64,000 bases of DNA, from NCBI GenBank assembly GCA_037126765.1, contig JBBCBC010000002.1, positions 45,822,889 to 45,886,888 on the forward strand, in the 5' to 3' direction. Of this stretch, positions 23,576 through 35,629 are shown piece by piece. The notes beneath the pieces were generated by a model that had not been told where the DNA came from, did not search any database, and was given only the letters and a program-made list of their open reading frames with translations. This stretch comes from Stenogyne calaminthoides (lineage: Eukaryota; Streptophyta; Magnoliopsida; Lamiales; Lamiaceae). The translations under genes were made by a program, and so were the position numbers. The first letter of the stretch is position 1, and each line of letters starts with the position of its first letter.

Positions 23576-25176
23576 TTTTTTTTTTATCAGAAAAAAAAAT
23601 ATTTTATAAAACAGATTGGAGAACAAGGAGTGCTCCAACCCAAACAAATCGTACAAGACAGAATTCTGAACAGAAATAAAACTAGAGCTAACATTCTCTC
23701 GACTCCTCTATCTCGGCTCCACTACTCAATCTCACATCCATGGGTTTGTTAACCAATTCCCAAAAGAATTTTTCCTATCTAGTACATTCTTTGACACCAA
23801 CCAAGACCAAACCTTTGCTTTGATTTCCTCGACGCTCTTTCTGGGGTTCGGGGTCTCTCCATTGAACACTTTATCATTCATCACGTTCCAAATAGTCCAA
23901 ACTATGCACGACCAAAGAGTGATGGCTTTTCTGGACTTCTTTTCCGGACCAAAAAAATCACCATGTTGAATTAAGTGACCAATGGGATAAAAAAGAGGGG
24001 CCATTGATAGCTTAGTCCAAATATAGCAAGCATTCCACAATTTACGAGCAAACTCACAATGGATAAAAATATGGCAAACAGACTCTTCCTCGGCATCACA
24101 AAGTGGACAAGTAATATCATCAGAAGGCTGGATAATACCTCGAAACTAAGGCTTTTCTTTGTTGGCATTCATTGATGAAGAACTTTCCACACGATGACTT
24201 GTCTCTTCTTGGTGCATAGCAACTCCACAATCTCTTGAAAGCCTTTTCCTTTTCAAAATCTCTTTCCTCCATTGTGTTATTAGCAGCAAGCTTGTAGGCA
24301 AGACTAGTAGAAAAAAGACCATTATTAGAGAGGGTTCATTTCCAATAGTCTTCTTCGGATCTCAAGAGTTTGTACCTGTCAATACAACAAAGTAACTCGT
24401 TTAGTTTCTCCTCATCTCTCACTCTCAACTGTTTATTCCACTTAAACTCCCACACCCACACCCACACACCATTACACCAATTTTCCATATCTTTAAGAGC
24501 CCCTTGTTGGGAACTGATTCTATACAATCTGGGAAACTTATTTTTCAACTCACCCTCCCTAACCCACCACTCATCCCAAAAGGCAGTATCATTACCTCTC
24601 CCTACCACCTTCATCAATTCATTTTTCAACCCCCCATTCCCACCCGAACCCCAATATAATTTACATATATCCATCCACCAACTAGACACAAAAGACACTC
24701 CTCCAAACCCTCGCCTTCTACCCCTATCCCTCAAGCCAAAAGGTTGTTCACCATACTTAAGGTGTGTTTTGAAACACTTAAAATAATTTTCAGAAGCACT
24801 TATTTTTAAAAGATGTGAGAGACTTTATAACTCTCACCCAAAGCCTATTTGGTTCACTAAAAAACCTCCACACCCATTTTTTGAAAAGAGCAATATTGAA
24901 CAATCCTAGATTTCTAATCCCCAACCCCCCAAGTATTTTTCCTTACAAATAACGCCCCAACCCACCCAAGCTGTAGTGCTTTTATTCTCACATCCCCCCC
25001 AAAGAAAATTACGTTGGACTGTTATGAGCTTCTTGATGTTTTTTTTCGTTAGTAAATAAAAAGAGAGGCAATAAATCGGCACCGCAGACAAAACATATTG
25101 GATTAGAGAAATGCTTAGAGTAATGCGACCCCCGAATAAAAGTGTAATTCAAAAAATTAAATAAAAGTTAAGTAAT
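23576..25176 (-). mobile_element. 5'-truncated L1-type LINE (LINE 2) with 17-bp target duplication
   Basis: Minus-strand C-terminal half of a plant LINE ORF2: SAVPIYCLSFYLLTK near 25040-25090, NFLWGG near 24990, WVWRFFSEPNRLW near 24840-24880, then from 24734 FWDEWW and WEFKWNKQLRVRDEE, and the zf-RVT/C-terminal tail at 23732-24168 (ITLWSCIVWTIWN). The 3' end carries a poly-A, seen as a T run at 23574-23585. The target duplication is CTTTTATTATACGTCTT (23559-23575) against CTTTTATTACACGTCTT (25177-25193), one mismatch. A short MITE-like scrap (about 24760-24825) interrupts it. Confidence 0.9.
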
Positions 25177-25193
25177 CTTTTATTACACGTCTT

Positions 25194-27186
25194 AAATTGG
25201 GAGTTCATAAACACAAGTAAAAGCATGGAATTGGAGAAACAGGATAAGGTGATTTGGTGATGAGTTGGTAATCAAATTAGGTGACTACACTGCCAAGATT
25301 TGTTAAGACTGCACGTGATGTTTAATTACCTTTTTATCTTCTATTATAGTTTTAAAATTAACTAAACAATGCCCTATTCTTGGTAACATCTCATTGAGCA
25401 AACCTCTTTTGCATACCCTAAGTGCGTCATGCAATTCATGTGCAATTTTAAGTAATTTTAGTTGTTTTCACTGAATAATATCAACGATAAAACTCAAGGT
25501 GAAGAAGTTGAAGATCGCTAGGCGGACGGATTCTGACCGACATTTTTCTTTTTAATTTCATTTTTTTTATTTACAACTAAATTAACATAAATTCAGGCAA
25601 ATAGTCCAACTCCAACTAGATAACTAATTAATTACCAAATATCAATATCCAAAACGAAAAGACATAACAATTTAAAAATTTACATAAACTACAAAGCAAT
25701 TAATTGAAAATAGATTTACATATATTTATTTATCAATTTACTACAACTCAAAAGTTAGAATATTATCACTGCTCATTCCGATTATGTTGTGTAATGTTTC
25801 ATATTTGATTTTTTTTTTATTATTATTGAAAGTTGGGTTTAAAAAAAAATGAAAATCTGCCCAGCCGATGTGTTCGCCTAGCAGTAAAACCGATTTTTTG
25901 CGTCGGCCGGCGGCAGCTTAGCACTTCGGCCGATTTTTACATCCATGGTAAAACTCATGCACAAAATAGTTGTGCATAATCATAATCAGTATATTTTGTA
26001 ATAACAACTTTTTAATCATCCTATAATTAATCACAATCATCTAAATATGATGTTTAACCAACCAATCCTTGTAATTGTACTCATCCCCCTCGAGTGAAAG
26101 CCCAAAATCATTAGTATATAATCCACTTACATATCTCCCCTTGCAAAATTATTAATTTTGCAATTATTTTTCATTCAACATAATGCGCGGGATTCAATAG
26201 CTAGTATATAATTTTTTTTTATAAAAACTCATATGAGACGGTCTTATATATAAGACATGGTATAATCTTGCACAAATTACGTCGACTCCTTTCAAAGTAT
26301 TAAAACGTCAATGCCCAACTTATGCACTGTCTCACCATGAGACGGTCTCATGCAAGTGTGTCTCATAATTTTTATCTTTTTAAAGTCAAATAATGACTTG
26401 AACACATGACTTTAAATATAATTAAATAATAGTTAAATTATAAATAGTAATGTTCTAATCACTTGAATTATTCCACTTTCTCACTAGCTAGTATATATAG
26501 AAGTATATGATGTCTGTGTATGTAATCCTCAGATTCAATTATTGAATTGTAGTCACGTGTAGTTAAGAATCCATTTAATGCTCCATTATTAACCATTAAT
26601 AGAAACAAAATGCACTTGATGATAACAATTAAACGAATGATACATAATTTTGAAAAATTAAAGAGGATCTTGTGTGTACACCACCTTCTTAATTAATCAA
26701 TTAATCACAGTAGAGAAAGAATCCACACAAGCAGAAATCCACTCACACAAAAACCAAACCAACCGTTTGACCAGGGCCCCCTCACTAGACTTTAGAATCT
26801 TAATTTCTTGCAAAAATTAAATTAGCAAAAATTCAAAAAACAATTAATACTCCTGCTTATATACCCTTGAGTCCCTCATCTTTCTACATCAATTCTTATT
26901 TAAATCCAGATATTGGAGTACATTTCCAATTGGTCTAGTTTATAATAGCTAAATAATGATCAAAATCTTTGATCAAATTGGAATATTCCACATAATATTT
27001 CACATCACTCAAAGAAAATTATAGAAGAAAAAAAAATATATGTATATATCAAACTTTCAAAAGTTTCTGTCTTGTTGATTGTAGTTGCCTTGTTTGTTTG
27101 ATCACTAGTGTTGTTTAGCTAGAAAACTGTTATTTAATAAAGGTGACGCTATATAAGGCTAATTAAGTGAGAGAATATATGTTACA
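25194..27186. other. Intergenic, repeat scraps only
   Basis: AT-rich. 26228-26372 carries GAGACGGTCT words in inverted orientation near both ends, suggesting a small degraded MITE. 26890-27180 is the probable promoter/leader of the next gene, with a CTATATAAGG at 27150-27159 that is very close to its ATG. No coding sequence otherwise. Confidence 0.5.
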
Positions 27187-27762
27187 ATGGAAATGGAGAG
27201 GAAAAAATCATGGTTAAGTTTGATAATCAAGAACTCATTTTTTGTCATAACAAAGGATGCACTTTCTAATGCTGCTTCAAATCTCAGACACAAGGCAAAA
27301 GGTATGATTAACATAGTTTCAATATAAATCTATTTATGATTTTAATTATTTTAGAAAACCTAAGATTCTAGCCAAAAGTCTCGTATAAATCAGTTTTACC
27401 GTACAACTGATTTGCGTTATGTGTTTATTTTTAAGTGGTATTAGTTGCTTCATTCAAATATATTAGTTTTACAGTATTAGTTGTTTCTTTAAAAGATGTT
27501 AGTTTGACAGTATTAGTGGTATCATTAAAAAGTATTAGTTTTTTTACTACATAAGGCGAACTCAAGATTATAATGTTTAAAAATTGCAGAAAAAAGTGAG
27601 GGGCTTGTTAGTTTGTACAAGGATATGGAGGCATGTGGAGGATATGCAGATATACAGGTGATGTGGGACTTGATACACTCTTCTTCTTCTTCTTCTCCTA
27701 ATGCAATCAAGAACAAAAGCAGCAAAAGGTTTAAGTATTGGAGATTCTGTTTCCAAAATTAA
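27187..27762 (+). CDS. Small plant-specific protein, two exons, function unknown
   Basis: Exon 1 27187-27301 and exon 2 27590-27762, joined across a GT-AG intron (27302-27589) that interrupts a Glu codon in phase 1, give 95 residues. The N-terminus (1-38) is basic and hydrophobic, SWLSLIIKNSFFVITKDAL, and could be an amphipathic or targeting helix. The middle carries GGYADIQVMWDLIHS (56-70 or so), then a serine run of six and a basic, aromatic C-terminus ending KYWRFCFQN. I recall a family of short plant proteins with a G-Y-x-D-[IV]-Q-V-M-W core and a W-R-F-C-F ending, but cannot name it. Good splice sites and intact frames across both exons argue for a real gene. The Ser run is encoded by a TCT microsatellite and may vary in length. 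Confidence 0.75.
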
Positions 27763-28916
27763 TTTGGAGAAATCAATATATATGTATGTCTGATTTCTGA
27801 AATTGAATAAGTCCTAAGTTTGGGTCCATGTTGTAATTAGAAAAGATTTTTTTTTTTTTTTTGGTATCAAATTTGCATTGAGGAATTTGTTTCCAATAGA
27901 TGCTAGTGTGTGTGTATCCCAGCTGGAAATTTTGATGATCATAAAGTCATATTAGTATTAATTGATTTAATCATGTGGTTTTCATTTTGAATGTATTATT
28001 CGTGAAGAAACAGAGATGTGGTTGTAGTAATTCAGTGAAGAATTTCGTGGGTGTCGAACCACCAAAATAAAATTATGTTTCCACCAAATTAAAGTAAAGT
28101 AAACAGAAAAATTGCAAATTAACTAGTTGTAGTTTAAGTAGCTGAATATTCAATTTAGTTAGTTAAAAGCAATTATTTCCTTCTTGATTTATGACAAATC
28201 TAAATTTTAGGTATGCCACACAAATAGTGTTTATTTTACAGAGCAAATGACTATGACAAAATATCAACACAAAAACTAATATAAAATGGCATATATGTAA
28301 TCTTATCCTGAACATTCCCTGTTTAAGATGCCCTTGTCATTTATTCCAATTATGTATGTATTACATCTGTAATGGTGTAATTTTTGTTGGAATCACGCAA
28401 AGAATTTTGTGGATTGCGAAAGTGAAGAGAACCTGATCATCTAAAAAAATGAGGACATAAAATAGGTGATTTTTTTGTATGTGCATGGGAATTTGGAGAA
28501 GTAAAGTGCATCAAGGATGAACCTGTGGATGCCACACGTTGATGGTGATCAACTTATTCTTCCTTTTTTTTTTTTTTTTAGTATATATAAAAGCTAGAAT
28601 GCATGATAATGATTGAGAGTTTTGATAGCACTAAAGGAAAAAAAGGCGTGTGGATAAAACATGCCCCATTTGCCTCTGCTTTTTTCTGCGCGATTCTGCT
28701 GATGTCACTGATTTGGAACAGGTCGATTTAGCGTTTTCATATTCTTATACTGTAATAGAGCAAACATATCTTCTTCATCTTTGATTCTCATTTCATGCAT
28801 GTAAGACAATCAATGTCAATTCATCTCGAAAGCGATCTCAATTGCTAAATTATTACTCACCCTATTAAACACATCCTCCATTCCCCCTATTTCTCAACAC
28901 TCCGATCACCACCACC
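27763..28916. other. Intergenic; promoter of the mitoferrin-like gene
   Basis: No coding sequence. Homopolymer T runs at 27848-27862 and 28567-28579. GTATATATAA at 28581-28590 is a candidate TATA box but lies about 330 bp before the ATG, implying a long leader with upstream ATGs (for example near 28602) or another start site. Confidence 0.5.
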
Positions 28917-30072
28917 ATGGAAGCGGCGGCCACCATGCCTATTCACGACGGCCTCGAGTTTTGGCAGTACATGATCGCCGGCTCCATAGCCGGCTCCATA
29001 GAGCACGTGGCTATGTTCCCAGTCGATACTCTGAAAACTCGAATGCAAGCCATTACTTCCTCGACAAAAACCTCCTCGCTAACCCTACGCCAATCGCTCG
29101 GCTCAATCCTCAAACTCGAAGGCCCGATCGGGCTTTATCGTGGCATTGCCGCGATGGGCCTTGGAGCGGGCCCGGCCCACGCGGTCTACTTCTCGGTATA
29201 CGAGTCTTCGAAGAGGTTTCTATCCTCGGGAAATCCGAACAACTCGGCGGCTCATGCGGCGTCCGGCGTGGTCGCTACGGTCGCGAGCGACGCGGTTTTC
29301 ACGCCGATGGATGTGGTGAAGCAGAGGTTGCAGTTGAAAGGTAGCCCGTATAGGGGCGTGTGGGATTGCGTGAAGAGGGTGTTGTTCGAAGAAGGGATCG
29401 GGGCGTTTTACGCGAGTTATAGGACGACGGTTGTCATGAACGCGCCTTTTACGGCGGTTCATTTCGCCACTTATGAGGCGGCGAAGAAGGGATTGACGGA
29501 GGTTTCGCCCGAGAGTGGGGACGGAGACGAGACGTTGTTGGTGCACGCGACTGCTGGCGCTGCAGCTGGCGCATTGGCTGCGGTCTTGACGACTCCTCTT
29601 GACGTCGTCAAGACTCAGCTGCAATGCCAGGTACGTTATAAATAGGACAATTTTAATTGGAAGGCAAATAATATTTGAAGAACACAAGTTTTCCATAATA
29701 GAATGATTTTATTGTTCATGCAATAATTACTTTACTTCACTAAAAAGTATTAGCGTAAAAAGTTAAATGGGCCAGAAACAGGCCTATATGTTAGAATTTT
29801 CATCTATCAAGTTTGGCAATATTCGACTAATTAGCTAGTGTGTAGGTTTTTCTATAAATTTTTCTAAGGCATGTAGCATGTTTTAGGGTGTTTGTGGGTG
29901 CGATCGATTTTCGAGTAGCTCGATCGTGGATGTGGTTCGGATGATCAAGAAAAAGGATGGATACGGAGGTCTAATGCGCGGATGGGCTCCGAGAATGTTG
30001 TTTCATGCACCGGCTGCTGCAATTGTCTGGTCTACATATGAATCTGTCAAGACCTTCTTCCATAATTATTAA
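28917..30072 (+). CDS. Mitoferrin-like mitochondrial iron carrier
   Basis: Exon 1 28917-29630 and exon 2 29887-30072 (GT-AG intron) encode 299 residues. This is a mitochondrial carrier family (SLC25) protein: three repeats, each opening with P-x-D-x-x-K (PVDTLK at 35-40, PMDVVK at 130-135, PLDVVK at 227-232). The residues around them (GSIAGSIEHVAMFPVDT, GLGAGPAHAVYFS, MNAPFTAVHFATYEAAKKGL, LQCQGVCGCDRF, PRMLFHAPAAAI) match plant mitoferrins of the MIT1/MIT2 type, which bring iron into mitochondria for Fe-S cluster and haem assembly. The inner mitochondrial membrane is the expected site, with six transmembrane helices. Compared with Arabidopsis mitoferrins (about 330 residues) it lacks most of the N-terminal extension, starting just before the conserved HDGLEFWQYMIAG; the ATG used is the first in a good context after a CACC stretch. 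The substrate is inferred from family membership. Confidence 0.92.
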
Positions 30073-30329
30073 TTACATTCTTCATGGAAGAATGACAAAA
30101 CAGAAATATATAGTTCATTAAATGGTGAAAAGTGAGCTCATCAATTTGGTTCAACACAAGTTGTACTTGTGCAGATTTCATATCTCTGATTTGTAATATC
30201 ATTGTATAGTTTGTACTCATAAAATAAAATCTCTAATTAGAAGATGACAGAGGAAAGAGGATATGAACATGTATGAAAAAATTTGTTCTCATTAGTTTAA
30301 TAAACAAATAGTAAAAATTAGTTCAACAA

Positions 30330-30400
30330 GCACCAGTGGTCTAGTGGTAGAATAGTACCCTGCCACGGTACAGACCCGGGTTCAATTCCCGGCTGGTGCA
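30330..30400 (+). tRNA. trnG-GCC: tRNA-Gly (GCC)
   Basis: A 71-nt cloverleaf: acceptor GCACCAG pairs with CTGGTGC (30393-30399) and A is the discriminator; D-arm TGGTCTAGTGGTAGAA serves as the A box; anticodon GCC at 30362-30364; T arm with GGTTCAATTCC (30379-30389) as the B box. No intron. It reads GGC/GGU glycine codons. A T run follows at once for Pol III termination. Confidence 0.97.
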
Positions 30401-30411
30401 TTTTTTTTTTT
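30401..30411 (+). terminator. Pol III terminator of tRNA-Gly
   Basis: Eleven consecutive T directly after the tRNA 3' end. Confidence 0.85.
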
Positions 30412-30601
30412 CCTTTTCTGCCCCTCATTCAAATACTTTTTTTATAAATTAAAGTGGTATGATATTTTGCTATACATGATTCAATAGGCATAAAGTATCA
30501 AGAACAAGCTGTACAAGAATAATAGATATTACAGCAACTCCATGAATAACTGATAAAAACTGTCTCAAATCCACTGAAACATATATATATATCAGACTAC
30601 C

Positions 30602-32080
30602 TTAAAACTTGCTTGCAATTATTCCATCCCTCTGAACCTCATAAGCATCCCTACTTCTAGATTTCGTCATTCCAACTGTAAAATAGAGCTTCGATTCATC
30701 GGAAGTAATACAACTTACCTTTATCCAAATAATCACCTTAGTTTTCATACCATCTATTTCAGACAACTTCCCTTTTTCCAGACAACCGGTTACCGTGGTT
30801 GAGAAACGTAGCACAGATTGGTCCTTATAAGACACCTCACAAATCGATGGAATGTAGACGGTAAGCTTCTTCGTCTCCTCGTCGTATTCGTAGTTCGTCA
30901 CATCACGAGGGAATATACCTATTGCTAGGCCATTCTCCTTGAGGAGTTCTGGCAATGGTTTTTGCATTTTTCCTAAAAAGGGATATGTTTAGTTTGGTGT
31001 TTATAAATGATGCTATAGTATGTAGTACTATAACTTAGAACATCTCATCTCTAAACAAGAATCAAAAGAGAGTAGATACTAGGGAAGGACCTAAAATTTT
31101 GCTTCAACTCTTATAAATTAAAGATTTAAATGAAAAAAATTGACCACCCTGCCCCCTAAAATGCATCCCCGATTCAATAGAGTGTATGTTAATTAAATTT
31201 TAGAACATATTCTAAGAAACTAGATGCTTAAAGCTCTCATAACCGTTCTTGTTACTCTTTTCGGTATGCTACGCAACTTAGTGTTAGGAAAAACTGCAGT
31301 AATGGAGAAAATAAAATCGAATAACAACATTAAAAGACACAATATTGTTTACTCGGGGAGCCCCCAAGCCAAGATTATTCAATAAATTTTGAGAAACAGG
31401 GTCACAAGTGAACCTATGGGCTACGTAACAAGGGACACAACCTAATTAGATTTTACGTAAATTGTCAAAAATACCACGGTACTTCAAGTTTCATAACACT
31501 TAGTACTCCAGATAAGAACAGTTGGATGTATAATGTTTGGTCAAATTTACTAGTTAGTACTTATTATACACTATCCATAACCATAAATATGCAAACACAC
31601 ACATATTCACTGTATAGATACAACATTTGAGCATTCACAACAACAAGACTGCAAACTGGGAAGAAAACAACTAACCTTTAACTTTGTTAACCAACCATTT
31701 GGCACCTCCTTCAATGCTTGTTGATAATGACTAACAACAAATACAAGACAGAGTTAAATTTCTTATTAAAATTCTTATAATGTGCTATAATTTAGTTTCT
31801 TTATACTCCCCCAAATCCATCAAAATTAAAACTTAAAATTCATGCCCAATATTACAATTGCCCTAGGTATCCTCAAATTAAACCAAATGCAGCAAAATCA
31901 GAATTGAAATAACCTAATTTAAAGCTAATATTCCAAGAAACAAAATTGGAAAAACATAATTGGAGAAATAAGAAGAGAGATTGAGAGTGTTACATTGATA
32001 TCATTGCCGACAGAGCCAAATTCCTGGGTGGCCTTTTTACCCGCCCAGTAGGAACCCACCTTGCCGAATACTTGATCCAT
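30602..32080 (-). CDS. DUF538 family protein, three exons
   Basis: Minus-strand exons 31994-32080, 31676-31730 and 30602-30972, joined by GT-AG introns, give 170 residues. The first two exons are short: MDQVFGKVGSYWAGKKATQE (1-20) with FGSVGNDIN, then SLSTSIEGGAKWLVNKVK; the third holds the DUF538 domain proper (ENGLAIGIFPRDVTNYEYDE, LTVYIPSICEVSYKDQSVLR, GMKTKVIIWIKVSCI, MTKSRSRDAYEVQRDGI). DUF538 is a land-plant domain of a compact beta fold; several members are linked to stress or trichome traits, but biochemical function is not established. The exon 1-2 signature identifies the subgroup whose members all begin MDQV..KVGSYW. The Met at 30967 is internal: the exon boundary at 30972 and the conserved upstream exons make the true start 32080. 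The 5' UTR contains a (CT) repeat. Confidence 0.92.
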
Positions 32081-32158
32081 TCACAGATCAAAACGACACC
32101 GTCCTTTTTGTAATTTCAGGGTTGGGATTACGAATATGCTTATGATCGAATGATGAAG

Positions 32159-32160
<2 letters not shown>

Positions 32161-32194
<34 letters not shown>
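32161..32194. repeat. (CT)n microsatellite in the DUF538 5' UTR/promoter
   Basis: About 16 CT units, GA on the gene's sense strand, roughly 80 bp upstream of the DUF538 start codon. GA/CT tracts are frequent in plant core promoters and leaders. Confidence 0.9.
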
Positions 32195-32196
<2 letters not shown>

Positions 32197-33812
32197 CCTG
32201 AATGCTGATTTCAGAGAGAGAGGTGCTCACGATTTTCCTCCCGAATTTTCAGCAGCCAGCATGTCTAATTGCCTCTTCTTTATCATAATTTTTAAGTAAT
32301 TGATCTACCAATTTCTTGATATTTCGGAAAATGGACGTTGTGTTCAAAATATATAAATTTGCATTTTTTTCAATGACTAACTCTTTTGTGAAATTCAATT
32401 ATAGAATGAATTGGTGCAATTTGATAGATATGAATAGGAGTAAATAATGTTTAGTGAAACTATTAATAGTAGTATTATTTAGTGAAAATAGTAAATACTA
32501 ATAAGCAAAATACAATTGTTTTGTGAAAATAAATAATACTTGTTCATTGAGATGAAAAACTCTGTTTAAAGAAAATCAGTAAACAAGTTTAGCAAAAGAT
32601 GTGTACTATGCTTTAATTACATATAAACATACACAAAATCACCCGATCATGCCCAATAATTTACGATAATTAACCAAAATAGAGATGGACGTTAATCATA
32701 AAAGTAGGAGCGTACCTAAATCAATGAATAGTTTGGTTTACTAAACTGATCAGTTTCACACTTCTTGACTTTTCTAACCCTAATTTATAAATAAATATAA
32801 ATTATTTTTATTTTCAATTTGATCCTCAACAAATTAAAAGTCAGCTAATGATACCTACACATAGCCCAAAATATAATTCGATTGAGACTCCATTCATTGA
32901 CATCCATCTCATTTATTAGATTGCCTAATAAGAGTAAATTTTATACTTTATAATAATTAATGCTTATTAGACAAACTCCAATTCATATTGTTACTCGCAA
33001 ATGATCACTTGAAATTAAAATGTACATACACAGATACAATACGTTAAACAAAACATATATAGAGAACGAAAACCAAGAAAATTTCCTCATTATATATATG
33101 ATTTTGACGGGATCTAGTTTCATATATATAGGTATATATCATGTCGATCCCAAAATTCTTGACCCTTCCATACTAGTGAAACTTCAAGGGAGGAATATTA
33201 ATGTGTAAATATATTTCTTAAGATTTTGTACCAATCAAGATGCATGTCACAATTGCAACATTTTTATTCATAAAAAAATAATGAATGGTCATTGCAATAA
33301 GTGTAGATGATATACTAGTTTTATTTTTTTTCTTTTCTTTTTATCAAGTAGATAGATGATGTTACGTGTACTTAATTGGCCACTTGTACAAAGATGATGC
33401 TTCAATTTTCAAGTTCAATTTATTAATCAGCAAACCACTTGCAAGTTGCAAATCGTGTGAGACCAAAAGCAACTTGTATATCGGTGTAATGCATGACGCA
33501 TCTATCATATGTGAAAGATTCAAATCTCTAATGTCATTATTTGACGAAATAATTATTTAACTTCAAAATATGTATGGGTCTCTAATGTCATTTGACCAAT
33601 TTAGCTTTGACCAATTTAGAAAAGGAGAAGTTCAGAAATATCTCCAGTAACTTTCTCGCATCATAAAATTCCATAATAAAAAAAATACTTAGCTTTTAAG
33701 CTCTATTTTTCTAGAGTGTAACAAATTTGAATAATTGATGTATTATTTTGTTGAGAAATAAAATTATTCGAGGGTATATTATGTTGAGAAAGTAAGATAA
33801 CAAATTTGTATA

Positions 33813-33843
<31 letters not shown>

Positions 33844-34240
33844 GAGCACCAAAAAACCTCAAACAGGACAAGAAGAACAAATGTTAAGAAGGTATTGATC
33901 ATTGGATAATGTATAATACAGTAATATGTTTCAAATTTATTTCATATATATAGACGTTTGTCGTTGTTGTATTAGGAAATTTATTTAGCACACGTGAAAT
34001 GACTAAAGAAACAATAGCAAAAGATGTGCAAGTTGACAGGCATTGAATTTCAATATTCGTGCATTGAATTTGCCCAACTTCTTGCCCCATTTTCTCCGGC
34101 AACTTGCTCGTTTATTAAATTATTATAGCCAAATTTAAAATAAAATAATATACTTATTGAATGAGGCTACCCAATTTGGCATAGTGTAATTAGCTCTAGT
34201 TATAGCCACAGTTTTGAAATTATCAGCACACACCCACATA
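32195..34240. other. Intergenic, nothing supported
   Basis: AT-rich, with short chance frames only. A TA/T low-complexity tract lies at 33808-33843. Confidence 0.6.
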
Positions 34241-34484
34241 TTTCCTATGTGGACCAATCTTATGCCTATTTGATTTTTACATACATTTTTACGAGCGAGT
34301 TTTATATTATTAATTAAAAATAATAAAGTGACTTTTAAGGAGGGGTATAATAGATGAGGGACACTTATCTATCATACCCCTCCTTAAAAGTCACTTTATC
34401 ATTTCAATTACTAATATAAAACTCGCTTGCAAAATTAAACACGTGTAAAAGTCAAACAAACATAAGATTGATGGACGGAAGGAG
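34241..34484. mobile_element. Stowaway-like MITE with long inverted repeats
   Basis: 244 bp flanked by TA. The right end GGACGGAAGGAG is the typical Stowaway terminus; the left end TTTCCTATGTGG is its degraded partner. Nearly the whole element is palindromic: AGTGACTTTTAAGGAGGGGT (about 34329-34348) is matched by ACCCCTCCTTAAAAGTCACT (about 34376-34395), and GCGAGTTTTATATTA pairs with TAATATAAAACTCGC further out. No coding sequence. Confidence 0.85.
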
Positions 34485-34486
34485 TA

Positions 34487-35534
34487 TTTAAATCGATAAC
34501 CTAAAAATTGTAATTAAACTACAGTTTATAGCACTATTTGGAATATAAGAATAATTATATATAAGAGAAATAGAATTTTGTTGAAGCTCTTAATTAAGAT
34601 AGTTGATTAATATCATTGAAGAATGAAGAATATATATTACTTCCAAACACACCCCTAGTCTCTAATTCAGAAATATATGGTGTATACAGTGTTTTTGCAT
34701 TTTTATTACTACCACTAAATCAAATTTGTTACTGAGAGCTAATTGTTGGATCAGTCAAATTGTTTTAGCTGTTGGTCTAATTCATGACTTATTCTCTCGT
34801 GTAATATTAACCATGCAACACTTTAAAATAAACAAAAGATATATACTGTGAGCTAAAATCGGATCTTAGAGAAATAATATAATTTCATTATGCAAAAAAA
34901 ACTTCTGAAAAAGTTTACTAAGATTTTTACAGGAAGACAAAAATTTATATGTATACACTTGTATGCAGTACAATTCAAATATTTAATTAATTTTACTAAC
35001 AAGTATTTATTATACTTGCAATTTTTTTTCCATACCTTTGCAAATATTGTTTTATATTATCTTTGTTTGTTTCTTAATGAGTTTGTTGTAATCCCTATTA
35101 TTTATAGTGGAAAATTCATCACCATAATTCACGGTGATCATTGATCAAAATAGACAAAATTTTGTATGCATTAAATGTATCATTTATTTTTTAAACGTAT
35201 AATTTATTTGATTGAAACATTCAATTTATTTATATTAAACGTTCAATTAATTTTACCAAATAAATTACATATTTTAATACAAATAAATTATCATCGAAGC
35301 AGTTGAGCTCCACTAGGAACACGAGACCCGCCCATCAAAATACTCCTCTCAGTTGAAAAATTACACAAGTGTTTGAGTGGGACCGAGTGTAGATGGTCCA
35401 AGGTTGTTTTGGTAAAAAGGGTTTTTGCAAGTAGATCCTATTTTATTGGCCTCACATGAATCTTCACAACTCCCTTTACAATATACAACTACACTTAAAT
35501 TTCTCTCAATAATTTTTGCCTAATCCATCTCCCC
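34487..35534. other. Upstream region of the PYL gene
   Basis: AT-rich, non-coding. The hydrophobic frame at 34890-35144 has no recognisable features. I see no confident ABRE cluster; the region nearest the gene (35330-35530) is less AT-biased and is the likely promoter. Confidence 0.5.
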
Positions 35535-35545
35535 CAATATAAATG
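35535..35545 (+). promoter_or_regulatory. Probable TATA box of the PYL gene
   Basis: CAATATAAATG about 85-95 bp before the ATG at 35630. Confidence 0.6.
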
Positions 35546-35629
35546 TCACTTTACACCCCAAAACCATAAAACTAAACACCATTCTTTAATTCATATTATC
35601 ACTTCATCTTTCTCTCCATCAACAAAGCT

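Noticed and set aside
27525..27725. Minus-strand frame opposite the small gene
   Set aside because: Overlaps exon 2 of a spliced plus-strand gene; it arises from the (TCT)n repeat and flanks.
29220..29696. Antisense frame over the mitoferrin-like exon 1
   Set aside because: A shadow of a GC-rich coding exon; the plus-strand protein is unmistakable and no antisense promoter is visible.
30965..30967. ATG at 30967 as the start of the DUF538 protein
   Set aside because: It lies five bases inside a splice-bounded exon, and two upstream exons with conserved sequence and correct phase supply the true start at 32080.
34890..35144. Hydrophobic 84-residue frame upstream of PYL
   Set aside because: AT-rich chance frame (Phe/Leu/Ile/Tyr from T/A runs), with no gene context.
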